From NCBI RefSeq assembly GCF_020360975.1, contig NW_025408678.1, forward strand, positions 1,054,001 through 1,118,000: a stretch of DNA of 64,000 nucleotides, read 5' to 3'. Each line of letters starts with the position of its first letter. Position 1 is the first letter of the stretch. This DNA is from Hirsutella rhossiliensis. Its lineage: Eukaryota; Ascomycota; Sordariomycetes; Hypocreales; Ophiocordycipitaceae. A program made the translations under genes and the position numbers. Shown here piece by piece: positions 1 to 11,979 of the stretch. Under the pieces are notes generated by a model. That model had not been told where the DNA came from and ran no database searches. It was given only the letters and a program-made list of their open reading frames with translations.

Positions 1-3000
1 CGGGCATTTAGTCGTTCGGCCGGCCGTAGCTACGCGACGGAAACGACGTCGTAGATATTTAGGGATCCGGCTAGGTTAAGGCGGTAGGCTAGATAGCCGA
101 TCCGCTCGAGGACTTTAAATAGTCCTATATAGCGTTCCTTTAACTTTACTACCTATCCGTCGGCTATGCTATATCCTTTCCCTAGCTAGAGCTATACCTA
201 GTCTCCGGGCTTAAACTCTAGTACTTAGTGCTTCGCGTTATACCGCTTTTTTATTCCTACTTAGGCTAGAGCGATCGAGATCCTAGCCTAGTCTTAGAGT
301 ATCTCCCTATCTATCTATATGGGGCCTTCTCTAAGGTATCGCCTACTATCGTCTATCCGTATCCTAGTTAGTAGCTCGCTTAAAGAGGTGCTAATTACTA
401 AGGAGTAAGAGTTATTAAGGGTAAATTAAAGTAGTAGTAACGCGTTAACCTATTAACGGGATAGGAAGTCGGTCGTAAAGAACTAAAGCGCGGTTTTAAC
501 TACCTAGTTACGTCGTTCCGATTAGCTATCGGTCTAGGAATACTAAGCTATAGATACTAGTAACTTAGATCTATACGCTATCTATAGTCCTTTCTAGAAC
601 GCTAAAAGGAACTTAGGGTCCTAGTTAAAGATAATCTAAGCGGGAAGCCCTTAGTTATAGCGTATTAACTTAGTAAATAATGCTTTAGCTTAGTCTTCTA
701 CGATAAACTAGTCGTAGCCTAGGATAAGGAGCCCTATTTTCGAGAACTTATCGGTTACCGTTAATAGTATATTATAGTAGACCCTAATAGGTAGTATCTA
801 CGGAGTTCGGTCCGCGGGGACGTCTAGGAGTCCTATAACGAAATCTATAGCGATTATATAAAAAGGTAAGGCCGGGGATATAATCGGAACTAACTTACTA
901 AGGGCCTTTAACCGGTCGGTTTAGTTCCTATAATAGGCGTCGTACTTATCGATAAAGCTATCGATAAGTTTCTTAAGGCTAGTAATAGCGAACGTAGAGG
1001 ATAATTCCTCTTATATCCTTCGCCGTCTAAGGTAGAATTTACGCGCGTAGTTATCGGCGATAATTTCCTTAGCGTAGGTAGTAGGAATATAGAGCTAGTA
1101 ACGACCTTTGGACTTAACTAAATAGAGCAACCTATTCCGCTTAACGAATAGGAGACCGACCTAGGACTTATTACTTCTAAGCTACTCTAGTATACCGGCC
1201 TACCTAGGTTCTTCTGCGTATACTTCCTAGATCTTCCGGCGTAGGTTAGGTTAGATAAAGGATTCCGTGACCGCGTATACGTATTCGACTAGCGCTTTAT
1301 CTTCCTAGACGCGGTCTAATTCCCTAGGTTTATATTTCCTAGGTATTATAGATAGTAGTCGAGATAGTATATCGGCAAGGATATTTATAGTTCCGGGAAT
1401 ATAGTAGACCTCTAAGGGAAACTAGCTAAGGTACTATAACGCGAGCACGAGCTAATTATTTATCTTTATACTAGTAGTAAATAACGATATGTACTTTAGG
1501 ATTACGCTCGTAGCGGCGTAGTTAGTTAGTACGACGACCTTTAGTAGTAAGGTAAAGATAATATACGACCGGAGCTTCCGATAAGCCTAGGAAAGATAGG
1601 CAACTTCGAGTTCTATAGGCTAGTATCTAGGTTCTCCGCTAGTTAGGCGTTTACTAAGGTAAAGGATTAGCTAGATGCTCGTCTAGGGCGGGGTCCTTCC
1701 TAGGTTCTAGTTTACCCCCGGTATAAGGTAGAAGGCTACTACTATAAAGCCTAGCTCGCGGCTAGCGTCGATTTATAGGAATAATAGCCGTCGTAGGTTA
1801 AAATAGTATAGCCGCGTTAGTTCTATAAGAGCGTTTATAATATCTCGGAAGGCCTACTCCTCTACTAAGGAGGGTTAGTACGTTATCTTAGAAGTATATC
1901 TATTCCTTACTAGTCCTTTAGGCAGCGCTTAACTATCCTATACTTCCTTAAGTATCGCCGTTTTCTAAACCTAGAGCGCCTTTACCCTCTAGGAGAAGTA
2001 AGCTACTAAGTGCTATAGCTAGTTAACTAAGCCGAGCTATTTTTCTAGTACTTATAGGGTATTTAGAAACTCTATATCCCGTAATACCTATACTCGTTCT
2101 TTAGTATTTATTAGGCCGATACTATTAACTCGAAATCTTAATAGTTTAATAGATAGGTAGCCTAGGAATGATTTCGATCCGGCTAGGGCTAGGTTATAGT
2201 CTACGAAGAGTTAAAAGATAGCCTAAAGGTAACGAATATAGTCGTCTTTTATATCTAAGTATATTATAATATTATCGATATACCTAAAGGAATATTCCGC
2301 GTATTCCTAGAGGATTTAGTCTATAAATCTTAAGATATATATAGGTAAGTTCTTATATCCTATTAGGGCCACCGTTAGTCGTTCTAAGCCTCTATAGCTA
2401 ATTACTATAAACCTTTCTTAATACTCCTTATAGACGAGGAATTAATAGAAGAAAGACTGAGCGTCTATAGCGGAAATAAAGCGTTTCCCTTATAGCTTCT
2501 AGATTATATCTCCCTAGAGCGGTATTAGGTAGGCGTCTAAGATAGCTATACTATTAAGAGCGCGTAGGTCTACTACTATTCGGCCCTTTTCGTTACTATA
2601 TACGGTTCTCTAGACTATAAATATAGGGTAAGCGAACGGGGTTGCCTCTATAGCCTATTCTATGCGCCCCTTCTAGTATAGGTCCTCGTAGGTCTAGTCG
2701 ATTAGGGCCTTATCCTTCTAGCTAAGCGGGTAAGCCCTAGACGCTAGTTTACGTAGGTGCTAATTTTCTATTGGCGGAATACGTATATAGTAGTCTAGGT
2801 AGACCTTAATAGTACCCTAGTCCTTCTATAGGGTTAGGAAGGAGGCGATAGTATATTAGATCTTTTCTATAAACGCAGGGTCCTAATTATAGATTTTAAC
2901 GTCCTCTAGAGTAGTTATTTCCGGGAGGCTATAGTCTCGTAAAATCCCGATCTTATAGTTCGGAGTCTATCTATACGTCTATAGAGGGAGTTCCCCTTTA

Positions 3001-3790
3001 ATAGACTTAGGGCTCCCTTCCTCTAGGGTTTCTACTAATAGGTTAGTAACCTAGTATAGGTTGCTACGTTCCGTGGTTTTCTATACGGCCGGCTCTTTAG
3101 TTAGAGTTACCCTAGCTAGGGTTTCCTTAGGTAGGTCGATCCGTAAGAACTATATTTCGTCGCTAAGGTCTACTAGTATTCCTAAGTGCTATCCTTTCTT
3201 AAATCTAACGCGGCGAGCGGTAGTATTAACCGCCGTAACTAAGGTTATACCTCGGATTAGGTTATAGGCTAAGGATAGGTCTCTTAGAAAGAATACTAGG
3301 TTACGATCCCCTAGTACGTCCTTAATCTACGCCGGTAGGCGTTCTATACTATATACGGGGACGTCGACGTCGGCTTAGCACGTAACCCGACGATAGATCG
3401 CGTAGCCCTATCGGGTCGAGTAAGCTACGACTATTAGGTTACCGTATAAGCCGATAGATATTATTCCCTTAGAATTTAGGATATCGACTTCGTTTAGTAC
3501 CGAGAAATCTTATCCGAGTAATAATCCTATAGATAGGGTCTAGACTACCTAGGCGCCGATAGTAAATTATCTAACCTTAAATCCCGTTCCCTATTTCCCT
3601 AGGATGTTTATTATTAAGGTCGCCTAACCCTTAGTTTAGCTTTTCCCTATACTAGATAGTAAGACCTACTAGGATTAGTCGAGGGTTACGTCGTTAAAGT
3701 AGTTAAGCTAGTCTTCCTTAATTATAGAGCGGGCTATACCGGAGTCTATATATACGTTTAATAGCTAGTCTAGGCCTTTAGTTTTAAAGA
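1..3790 (-). pseudogene. pol: RIP-broken Gypsy pol (protease, RT, RNase H, integrase)
   Basis: The polyprotein that matures, reverse-transcribes and integrates the element. On the reverse strand the protease reads a YIDSG motif around 3738-3751, followed by a conserved stretch down to about 3300. The RT active site reads Y-I-D-N-I-I at 2270-2285; the second catalytic Asp is Asn, the expected product of TpG-to-TpA change in GATGAT. The integrase core gives a recognisable SDRDPKF-like block and a following TAYH.QTDG-like block near 480-700, and the C-terminal domain runs off the window at base 1. Dozens of TAA/TAG codons sit where Gln or Trp is expected. Sub-domain edges are estimates. Confidence 0.8.
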
Positions 3791-3799
3791 CGGATATCT

Positions 3800-5700
3800 A
3801 GGCGTACGTAAACCGGGACGGCCTTAATAGATCTAATATTTCGGTTTATAGCGCCGCTCTTATAGTTAGCTAGTTCCTTAGTATTCTAGGCAAACGGCTC
3901 GGTCCTATAGGTTCTAGTTCTATTATATTAGGAACGAATAGAATCTCGTCTTCTATTTCTTTGGTTTCTTCTCCTACGTCGGCGGTAGTATTACTATCTT
4001 CTAGCCCTTTATCCTAGGTAAATAAGATCTAGTATTATATTTCCTAGGAAAGATAGATCCCGCCCTAGTTATCGGTTAGTGCCGCTTAAAGCTAACGGGC
4101 GAGGTTAATAACGATTAGGTTTTCCTAAGAGCCCTCCTTTAGTTTCGAATCCTAAGGCTATAGTCCGGTTTAGGGACTAGTTAACTAGTTTAGTACTAGG
4201 CCCCCGTCTATCTAGCGTAGATTATTCTATCCTAATATAGTCGTTATATTTCCTTTTTATTAGAATTATCCTCGTTCCTAGGGTTTCTAGCCGGTTAGTT
4301 TAGCTATAGATAAGGTAGGGTTTACCGTAGTCTCGTTCTTAGTTTCGCGTAACCCGCTTTATACGCGTCCTTTTACTACGTTGCTTATCTTCCCCTACGA
4401 CCTAACCGTTAGCTTAGTTTCTAACTATAGGATAAGTTGCTTATAGTCGTTAATCTAAGTATCGAATAATTCTAGACTAGTAGGTCGGCGGAATAATTCT
4501 CGTAGTAATACGTCTAGTCGTTAATAGACTAGTATAGTAAGGTGCTCTTCTAAGTATAGTACTACTTTTGCTTTTTAGCGGAGCTTTAATATCTATCTAT
4601 AGAAGTCGGCTCCGTTTATAATATCTAAGGTAGTAAATCGTTCCGTTTATAACGATCTTAAAGCTACTTCCGGCTAGATAGCGAAGCGTTTTTATAGTTT
4701 ATTATACTAGGCGGTGTATCCTTAGTCTAGGGTATAAAGCATAGCTTGGTCGGATTTACTAAGATTGCCGGAATACTATTTAATAGCGGTTCCGCGGAGC
4801 AAGCTAGGGATTAATATTACTAGTTCGTTTGTATATTTTAGTCCGCGGATAGCTACCCGTTTTAGGGAATCGATAAATCGATCGACGCTTCTATATATAA
4901 TCGTTTTCTCGGTTTCTTTAAGGACGTCGAACGTTATATCGAAGGGCCTAGCGGGGTTAAACTTCCCTATATCTTCTAGTCTAATACGTACTAGGGGTGC
5001 TTAAGGAGGGTTTACGGTAGTATTATCTCTAGTTTCTCTTACTATAGCTTTTACTAGTAGTCTCGTAAGAGCTTCCTCTATAATTAAACTTACTAGCTAG
5101 TTTACCGGGGTTATTATCGCGAACGTGCCGCTAAGGGTAGTATTATTTAAAGGTTCTTCCTTATTTTATTCGTCGTAGTTTAGCGAACTTCTTAGCGAAC
5201 TTCTAGGGCTTTATCCTTCCGATAGAGGTAGTTAAGGCGGGGTAGGGGAAGCTATACTATACCGATTTCTATACGGCTCTATTACTTATAGCTAATATTG
5301 CCTCGTTGCTAGAACGTATTCTAGGTTATTAATTCGTTCCTATAGGCTTTAACGATCGGCTAGGTAAGCTAGTAAGTTATATCGTAGAAGTTCCGCTCTT
5401 AATTTCTCTAAGCGTCGTTCCTACCGCTAAGGTAAGCGATCTAGCTATCTTCCGTTTCCGTAGGCACTTAACGGGAAATATCCCGGAAATAGGTATCTTT
5501 CTAACCGCTAATAGAAGCTCTATAATGCTTAAGCTTTAATACGTCGAAGTTCTACCTCTATCCGGAGTTCCCTAAGTATTTCCTCCGTAAAAAGAGATTA
5601 AGAAGCTAGTATTCGTTAGTACGCGAGCAAGAGCTTTCTTCCTAAGAAGATATCGGGGTTTATAGGTCGAGGTTAACTTATTCTATTTATTATTTTTTAT
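3800..5700 (-). pseudogene. gag: Probable gag region of Gypsy G1a
   Basis: The segment lies between the protease start and the 5' LTR on the minus strand, where a Ty3/Gypsy gag belongs. I could not find a clean CCHC zinc knuckle or a capsid signature, because RIP has replaced most Gln, Trp, His and Cys codons. The call rests on position and on the absence of other explanations. Short plus-strand open frames at 3061-3267 and 4765-5004 lie across pol and gag and show no sign of being genes. Edges are uncertain by a few hundred bases. Confidence 0.5.
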
Positions 5701-5767
5701 CTTCCGTTCTACTAAAGGTAGACTTTTAGGAGAATAGATTTTTAAGGGAATAAGAATTACTACTATT

Positions 5768-6477
5768 TATTATATACTAGTCCCTTAGTATAGGGCTAGT
5801 ACGTTAACCTTACCGTCTACCTAGATCCGGTATAGGTCTAATAGGTAATTAAACGGACTAGCTACCGTATATAGGTTTTAAACGTATTATATAGACTAGC
5901 TACCGTATGTTATTACGCGCGTTAAATATAGACTAGCTACCGGTCTTACGAGTTAAAGTAAGAGTAGTAATAACTATCTATATTCTTCTCTACCTACCTA
6001 AAATCTAGCGGGTTCTCTATCCTCTATATATACTATAGCGAGCGTAAGACCTTACTTAGGGCTTTAACTAAGTAATATCTTAACCTTATAATCGTACGAT
6101 AGTAGTACGGTATCTTAGCGGTATTTCCTAGTATTTTCCCTAGGTAGGCATAGGTATTTCTCTATAATTTCCCCGCTATATTCTCGTAGTAACTTCTTAG
6201 GGAAATATCGGTATAGTCCTTAAGGAACTTATTATTACTTAGGAAATTATAGTATATTCCCTATATAATATATCCTTAGGGGAAATCTCCGTGAAATATC
6301 TATATAATCCGCTTAGTTATCGTTTCTAGGAATTCTAGGTGATTTCCCGGAGTTTGCCCGGTAGCTTCCGGGTTCCTTCTTCCGCGGGGAGCCTTAGGGA
6401 GTTAGGGGTATCTTCCTTAGGGGAAGCAGATATCGTTCCGGGTACCTAGATTGTCGACTATAAGGTGTCCTATAATA
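5768..6477 (-). repeat. 5' LTR of Gypsy G1a (710 bp)
   Basis: The segment is repeated in the opposite orientation at 17665-18751. That copy is also about 708 bp once the TRIM2 insertion and its 5-bp duplication are removed. In sense it starts TATTATAGG (from an ancestral TG) and ends GTATATAATA. Alignment of the two copies fixed both edges. This copy keeps more G+C and CpA/TpG than the plus-strand copy, so the two were mutated to different degrees. Confidence 0.75.
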
Positions 6478-6939
6478 ATAGCTTAATTTTATAGTTCTTA
6501 GAGATATCCCTTAGTATAAGGGACCTAGGAAGCTAAAAAATAGGTTTTAAAAAAGGAGCTAAAAAGAGGTATAAAAAGGAGGGTAGGAGTATAAAGGGAA
6601 GTAAAAGTAGCGATAGCTTCCTATAAAGGTAGCGAAAGATAAGATAGATATACTAGCAACGGCTAAAAAAGGGGGGAAAAACTAGTAAAAAGCTTAGTAG
6701 TTAAAAGGATATTAGTAGCTTCTAAGTAGGATCTTCTTTATTAATTAAGGTACTAAGCGGGTATAAAGAGGGGCGTTAGATAGAGGAAAAGAGGAGAATT
6801 AAGGTAATATAATAATTATTCCCCTACTATAATTACTGCCCTTATAAGAATTAAATCTCTTTACCTTACCTATCTAAACCCTTACTTTTAATTTTACCTT
6901 TTATATTTTTATATACTTCTTATATCTCTCTTCGCGAGA
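6478..6939 (+). repeat. Lone, 5'-truncated Copia-family LTR
   Basis: Matches the 475-486 bp LTR of the Copia copies at 11095 and 46047, but in the opposite orientation. It ends CTTCGCGAGA at 6939 like the other copies. About 12 bases of its start (the CGCGAAGCG part) are missing where it abuts the start of the G1a LTR at 6477. No primer-binding site follows it and no polypurine tract precedes it, so it is a solo or remnant LTR. G1a may have inserted into its left edge. Confidence 0.75.
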
Positions 6940-6944
6940 TATTT

Positions 6945-8850
6945 AGCTAATCCTTTACCTTAGTTAACGCTTAATTAATAAAGAGCTTAGATACTAGCTT
7001 CTTAAACTTAAAGTTACTTATCTTTCTTAAGCTTATTAAAAGCTTTAGTTATATATTATCTTTAACTTACTACTAAAGGTTATTATACTAACTAACTATA
7101 CTATTATAAGCGTAATCTTAAAGTAAATATTACTATTTACTACTAATAAAGAGATAAATAATTAGCTTATACTTACTTTATAGTACCTTAGCTAGTTTCC
7201 CTTAAAGGTCTATAATATTCTTAAAACTATAAATATCCTTACTAATATACTATCTTAACTATTATTTATAATACCTAGGAAATATAAACCTAAGGAATTA
7301 GACCGCGTTTAAAAAGATAAAGCGCTAGTTAAATATATATATATAGTTATAGAATCCTTTATTTAACCTAACCTACGCTAAAAGATCTAAGAAATATATA
7401 TAGAAGAACCTAGGTAGGCTAGTATACTAAAGTAGCTTAAAAGTAATAAGTCCTAGGTCGGTCTCTTATTTATCTAGCGGAATAGGTTACTTTACCTAGT
7501 TAAGTCTAAAGGTTATTATTAGCTCTATATCCTTACTACTTACGCTAAGGAAATTATCGCCGATAACTATATATATAAATTTTACCTTAAATAGTAAAGG
7601 ATATAAAAGAAGTTATCCTTTATATTTACTATTACTAGCCTTAAGAAACTTATTAATAGCTTTATTAATAAGTATAATACTTATTATAAGAACTAAACTA
7701 ACTAGTTAAAGGCCCTTAGTAAGTTAGTTTTAATTACTTCCTTAGCTTTACTCTTTTATATAATTACTATAGATTTTATAATAAGGCTCTTAAACGTTCC
7801 TATAAACTAAACTTTATAAATACTACCTATTAAGGTCTACTATAATATACTACTAATAGTAACTAATAAGTTCTTAAAAATAAAGCTCCTTATCTTAGGC
7901 TATAACTAGTTTATTATAGAGGACTAAGCTAAGGTACTATTTACTAAGTTAATACGCTAAAACTAAGGGATTCCTACTTAGATTATCTTTAACTAAGACC
8001 CTAAGTTCCTTTAAGCGTTTTAAAAAGGACTATAGATAGCGTATAGGTCTAAGTTACTAGTATCTATAGCTTAATATCCTTAGACTAACGGCCTATTAAA
8101 ATAATATAACTAGGTAGTTAAAACTATACTTTAGTTCTTTATAACTAACTTCCTATCCTATTAATAAGTTAACGTATTACTATTACTTTAATTTACCTTT
8201 AATAACTCTTACTCTTTAATAATTAGTACCTCTTTAAGTAAGCTACTAACTAAGATATAGATAGATAATAATAAGTAATACCTTAAAGAAGGCCCCTTAT
8301 AAATAGATAGGGAGATACTTTAAGACTAAGCTAGGATCTTAATTGCTCTAGCTTAAGCGGGAATAAAAAAGTAGTATAATATAAAGTACTAAGCGCTAGA
8401 GTTTAAGCTTAGAGATTAAGTATAGCTCTAGCTAAGGGAAAGGATATAGTATAGCTAATAGATAGGTAGTAAAGTTAAAGGAATACTATATAAGACCGTT
8501 TAAAGTCCTTAAATAGATTAGTTATTTAGCTTACTACCTCGACCTAGCTAGATCTTTAAATATCTATAATATTATTCTTATTATATAGCTATAGCTAGCT
8601 AAATAACTAAACGCCCGACCTAGCTTAGAACTTAATATTAACTACTAAGAAGTTAAAAGAATCCTTAACTTTAAAACTAATAAATATAGCTAAGGGACCG
8701 CTTATATAAAATACCTTATTAGTTAATAAGGCTAGCTAAGTAGCAATAACTCTTAGGTACCTACTAAGGATATTATCGCTAAAGACCTTATTAAAGAATT
8801 TAATATATAGTAAGGAGTATTATAAGGTCGTATTACTTATACTTAAAAGC
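6945..8850 (+). pseudogene. pol: Gypsy pol fragment: RNase H, integrase, chromodomain-like end
   Basis: Plus-strand translation shows the end of RNase H around 7080-7270 (ILTNY for an expected LTDH, then a YLSQFPLKVYN stretch). The integrase domain follows from about 7500, with the ITIDFI and VTNKF blocks and then an IFN-DPKF block near 7985. A segment typical of Gypsy integrase C-termini follows (8280-8600). At about 8650-8830 comes a block with KYL and W-x-P that resembles the chromodomain of fungal chromoviruses, which targets integration to heterochromatin. Gln and Trp codons are replaced by stops throughout. The RT and everything upstream are missing. Confidence 0.8.
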
Positions 8851-9118
8851 TTCGCGCGCGCGCTATATAATAGTATAAGCTACTATAGCTAAGGGAGAAA
8901 TAATAATATATAGTATATACTATTACTATTTATTCTCTTAGAAGTCTAAGGACGGGTTAACTAGCTAATAAGTATTAATAGGCCGCTTATAGTAAATAAT
9001 AATCTAATTTTATATTTTAGTACTTATTTTTATTTTTATTTTAGGAACTTAATTTCCCTATCTTATTACTCTCCCTTTTCTATATTAAACCGCGCCCCTC
9101 TTATACCTATATTTAAGG
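8851..9118. other. AT-rich spacer with an alternating CG run
   Basis: Between the pol fragment and the next ORF I find no gene. A run of alternating C and G (near 8850-8862) sits directly before a TATATAATA stretch, followed by T-rich tracts up to 9050. It could be a promoter region for the ORF that begins near 9119, but nothing confirms this. Confidence 0.35.
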
Positions 9119-10910
9119 TTCTTACTATTTAAAGCTATAAGTATTATAGTAAGCACCTAGTATTTCGCTAGTATTTCTCTAACTAAATCTACCGCTAACT
9201 ACTACGCTTAAGCTTTAATAGATTCTACTAAGTAGTTTAATTATATAAGAATAAAGCAGAGCTCCTTTATAACCTTAAGTTTAATATAGCTGCTTTTACT
9301 AAGTAGAAATAAGATAATTATAATATATATACTAACTACTATAACCTTCTTATTAAAGAAGGATATAATCTTAACGTAGGCTTAGTAGAAAATAATATAT
9401 ACTACGCCCTTTTATCTCTTTCCTTATTTAAAGCCCGCGACCTATATAAATATAACTAGCTATACCTTTCTATACCTTATAACGCCGCCGCCTATTATAT
9501 TACTACTATAACTCCTATAACTACCTAAACTAGTAAGAGTATAACGTTAACTATCTAATTATAGTAGGTTAGTACTTTTTATTACTATAATCTTAGTACT
9601 CCTTTATATATTTACTTTAATAATTATACCTTATTACTATTAAGCTTTAGTAATTTATTTAGCGACTTACTACTATTAGTTTTAAGTATTATAGGAAAAA
9701 CCCTTAGTACCCTTTATAATGCCTATAAGTAGTTTACCTTATTATTTAATAAGGACAAGGTTCTCTCTTTACTACTATGCGACCTAGATAGGGCTATCTT
9801 CCTTAATAAAACTAAGATAATAACTAGCGCCTTTAAAACCGCGTAGATCGCTACTATCTTAGCTAATATCGTTAATAAGCTCTTATCTAAATAGGTCGCT
9901 TCTATAAACGCTAAGATACTTAAGATTATTACTATTATTACTAGCGTAAAGTACCTCCTTACCTATCTAATAATATTTAAGGCCGCCGTTATAAAGGAGC
10001 GCGAGGCTATTAGTATACTAAGAACCTATAAGTTTAAGGAGAGCTTTAAGCGTACCCTAGCTAGACCTAGAGGATCTAGTATAGTAGACCTTACCTTTAA
10101 TAAGCTATTAAGGAACCTATTTACTAAACGCTTACTTACCGCTACCGCGGCCTTACCTTTTACTCCCTTTAAATAGGCTAACTTATTTACTAAGGAATAA
10201 GCCCTAATACTAGTCCGATAAAAGCTTAACCCTTTCTAGGTTCTAAGCTATAGAAAACTTAGACTATTCCTTATTATACCTTTTATAGTATACTATAATA
10301 ACCTAGCCGATATAGATAGCTATATAAGTATTATTTACTTTAAGTTAAAAGCGCTAGTTTATAGAGCCTTAAATATAGCTATAATTTAAGTAAATCTATT
10401 AGCTACTATTTATAAGGAGGCCGATACTAACCTCTTACTTAGTTAGTACGCCGCCCTTAATAAAGTACCTACTAGCTTTATTTATTAGTTTACTTTTACT
10501 ACTTACCTCTTAAACGATTTACTTAAGCTCGCTATAGTATATTAAAGAGTAGCTTATATTAGCCCCCTATATATACTAGTAGCGGCCTACCCTTATATAG
10601 CTAACGTAACAGCCTATTTTAACTTATTAAACTAAAGATTTACTAACGTATACTTAAATAGGTTCTAGAACCTAGGCCTAACTATATAGGTACTAGTAAT
10701 AGTAATCTATAACTAGATTCTAGCCTCTCGTAATAGACTAGCTATAATACTCTTAGTAGAACTAGCCTTAAATAACGCTTATAGTATACTTATCTATAGA
10801 GCCTTTAATATATAAGATACCGTAAACGATATACTAGTAGGCCCTAAGGAACTAATAAAGGAGGAAGCTAAGAAGGAGATTCCCTACCTTACTTTTTCCC
10901 CCTATAGCGT
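9119..10910 (+). pseudogene. Long RIP-broken ORF of unknown family after Gypsy G1 pol
   Basis: One plus-strand frame stays open for roughly 600 codons if TAA and TAG are read as mutated Gln or Trp. I do not recognise a domain: there are no RT, integrase, zinc-knuckle or protease motifs. The composition is rich in Leu, Ile, Ala and Lys, with a charged stretch containing KEREA and FKESFKR near 10000-10050 and a Glu/Lys-rich end near 10860. It sits between pol and the 3' LTR of G1b and on the same strand, where an env-like or accessory ORF would be. It could instead be an ORF of a separate inserted element. A product is predicted only from this frame. Confidence 0.45.
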
Positions 10911-10969
10911 AAAACGGTTAATTACTAGTTTAGCCTTATTATATCCTTAGTCTTATTTATTTTTTTACT

Positions 10970-11094
10970 AGCTTACCTATAAAGCGCCCTTAGTTATAAT
11001 TAGTTTTCCTTAGCTTAGCTATACTATACCCCTAGCCTTACTTATTTATTACCTTAGCTTAGCTACCTAGCGCCCTTAGTTTTAATAGTATTTT
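10970..11094. repeat. Imperfect repeats around AGCGCCCTTAGT
   Basis: A motif of the type CTTAGCTTAGC...GCGCCCTTAGT recurs at about 10986, 11022 and 11051-11080, and again at 17472-17502 on the other side of Copia copy A. The copies are imperfect. They lie just upstream of the G1b 3' LTR if Copia A is removed, so they may be a degraded array in the element's 3' untranslated region. Confidence 0.4.
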
Positions 11095-11571
11095 TCTCGC
11101 GAAGAGAGATATAAGAAGTATATAAAAAATATACTAAGGTAAAATTAGGAGTAAGGGGTCGGATAGGCAGGGCAGAGAGATTTGATTCTTATAGGGGCAG
11201 TAATTACGGTAGGGGAGTAATTATTATATTGCCTTAATTATCCTTCTTTCCTCTATCTAACGCCCCTCTTTATACCCGTCTAGCATCTTAATTAATAAAG
11301 AAGATCCTACTTAAAGAAGCTACTAATATCCTTTTAACTACCGAGCTTTTTACTAGGTTTTCCCCTCCTTTCTAGCCGTTGCCGGCATATCCGTCTTATC
11401 TCTCGCTACCTCTATAGGAAGCTATTGCTACTTCTGCTTCCCCTCTTACCCCTACCCTCCTTTCTATACCTCTTTTTAGCTCCTTTATTAAAACCTGTTT
11501 TCTAGCTTCCTAGGTCCCTCGTACTAAGGGATATCTCTAAGAACTACGAAATTAGGCTACGCTTCGCGATA
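11095..11571 (-). repeat. 3' LTR of Copia A
   Basis: In plus orientation it runs from TCTCGCGAAG to CTTCGCGATA. The termini are near-inverted repeats (CGCGAAG and CTTCGCG). It pairs with 16992-17466. Confidence 0.88.
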
Positions 11572-11979
11572 TACCCCCTTAGCTATAGCCTGCCCTTATA
11601 GAAAGAGTAAAGCTAAATACCTAGGCCGGTAAGCGTATAGAGGAGGTCTTAGTCTTTACTTATCCCTTACTCGAGAAATCCGGGTTTTAGCCCTAGGCTC
11701 TTTTAGACCTACTTTAGGAAAAGGGGCCTAAGGAGGAAATTAAGTCCTATAAGAAAGGGGGGCTTCTCTAAGGATAAGTCCCTAAAAAGGGGGCCTTTTA
11801 AGAAGAATAAGTCCTAATTAAGCTAGGGGCCCTCCTTTAGGATAGGTCCTAATTCCTCTCTTTAGCTATAGACGTCTCCTTCCTCCTACGTGCTATTAGC
11901 TCCTCTCGTAGACTCTTAAGGCGGGCTTTTAAGGATAGCTTCTCTTAAACGTCTTCTAGCTTAATTTACTATAAAAAAA

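Larger units (their letters stand above)
1..6477 (-). mobile_element. Ty3/Gypsy element, family G1, copy a (3' end outside window)
   Basis: A minus-strand Ty3/Gypsy retrotransposon. Reading leftward it has a 5' LTR (6477 to 5768), gag, protease, reverse transcriptase, RNase H and integrase. The integrase C-terminus, any chromodomain and the 3' LTR lie left of base 1. Family assignment comes from reverse-strand translation: an Asp-Ser-Gly protease motif near 3740, a YIDN-I RT motif at 2270-2285 and an integrase core near 480-700. The integrase and post-integrase sequence closely matches the plus-strand copy at 7900-8600, so both belong to one family. Heavily RIP-mutated; no intact frame remains. 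Confidence 0.85.

Noticed and set aside
3061..5004. Plus-strand open frames 3061-3267 and 4765-5004
   Set aside because: They lie opposite to Gypsy G1a pol and gag, have no recognisable motif and are short chance frames in RIP sequence.
9119..10910. Tyrosine recombinase of a Starship-type giant element
   Set aside because: No recognisable R...HxxR...Y arrangement was seen; the position fits a Gypsy-internal ORF at least as well.
6478..11571. Long inverted repeats of a DNA transposon (6478-6939 and 11095-11571)
   Set aside because: Both arms are Copia LTRs in opposite orientation; the right one belongs to a complete element with its own target duplication.
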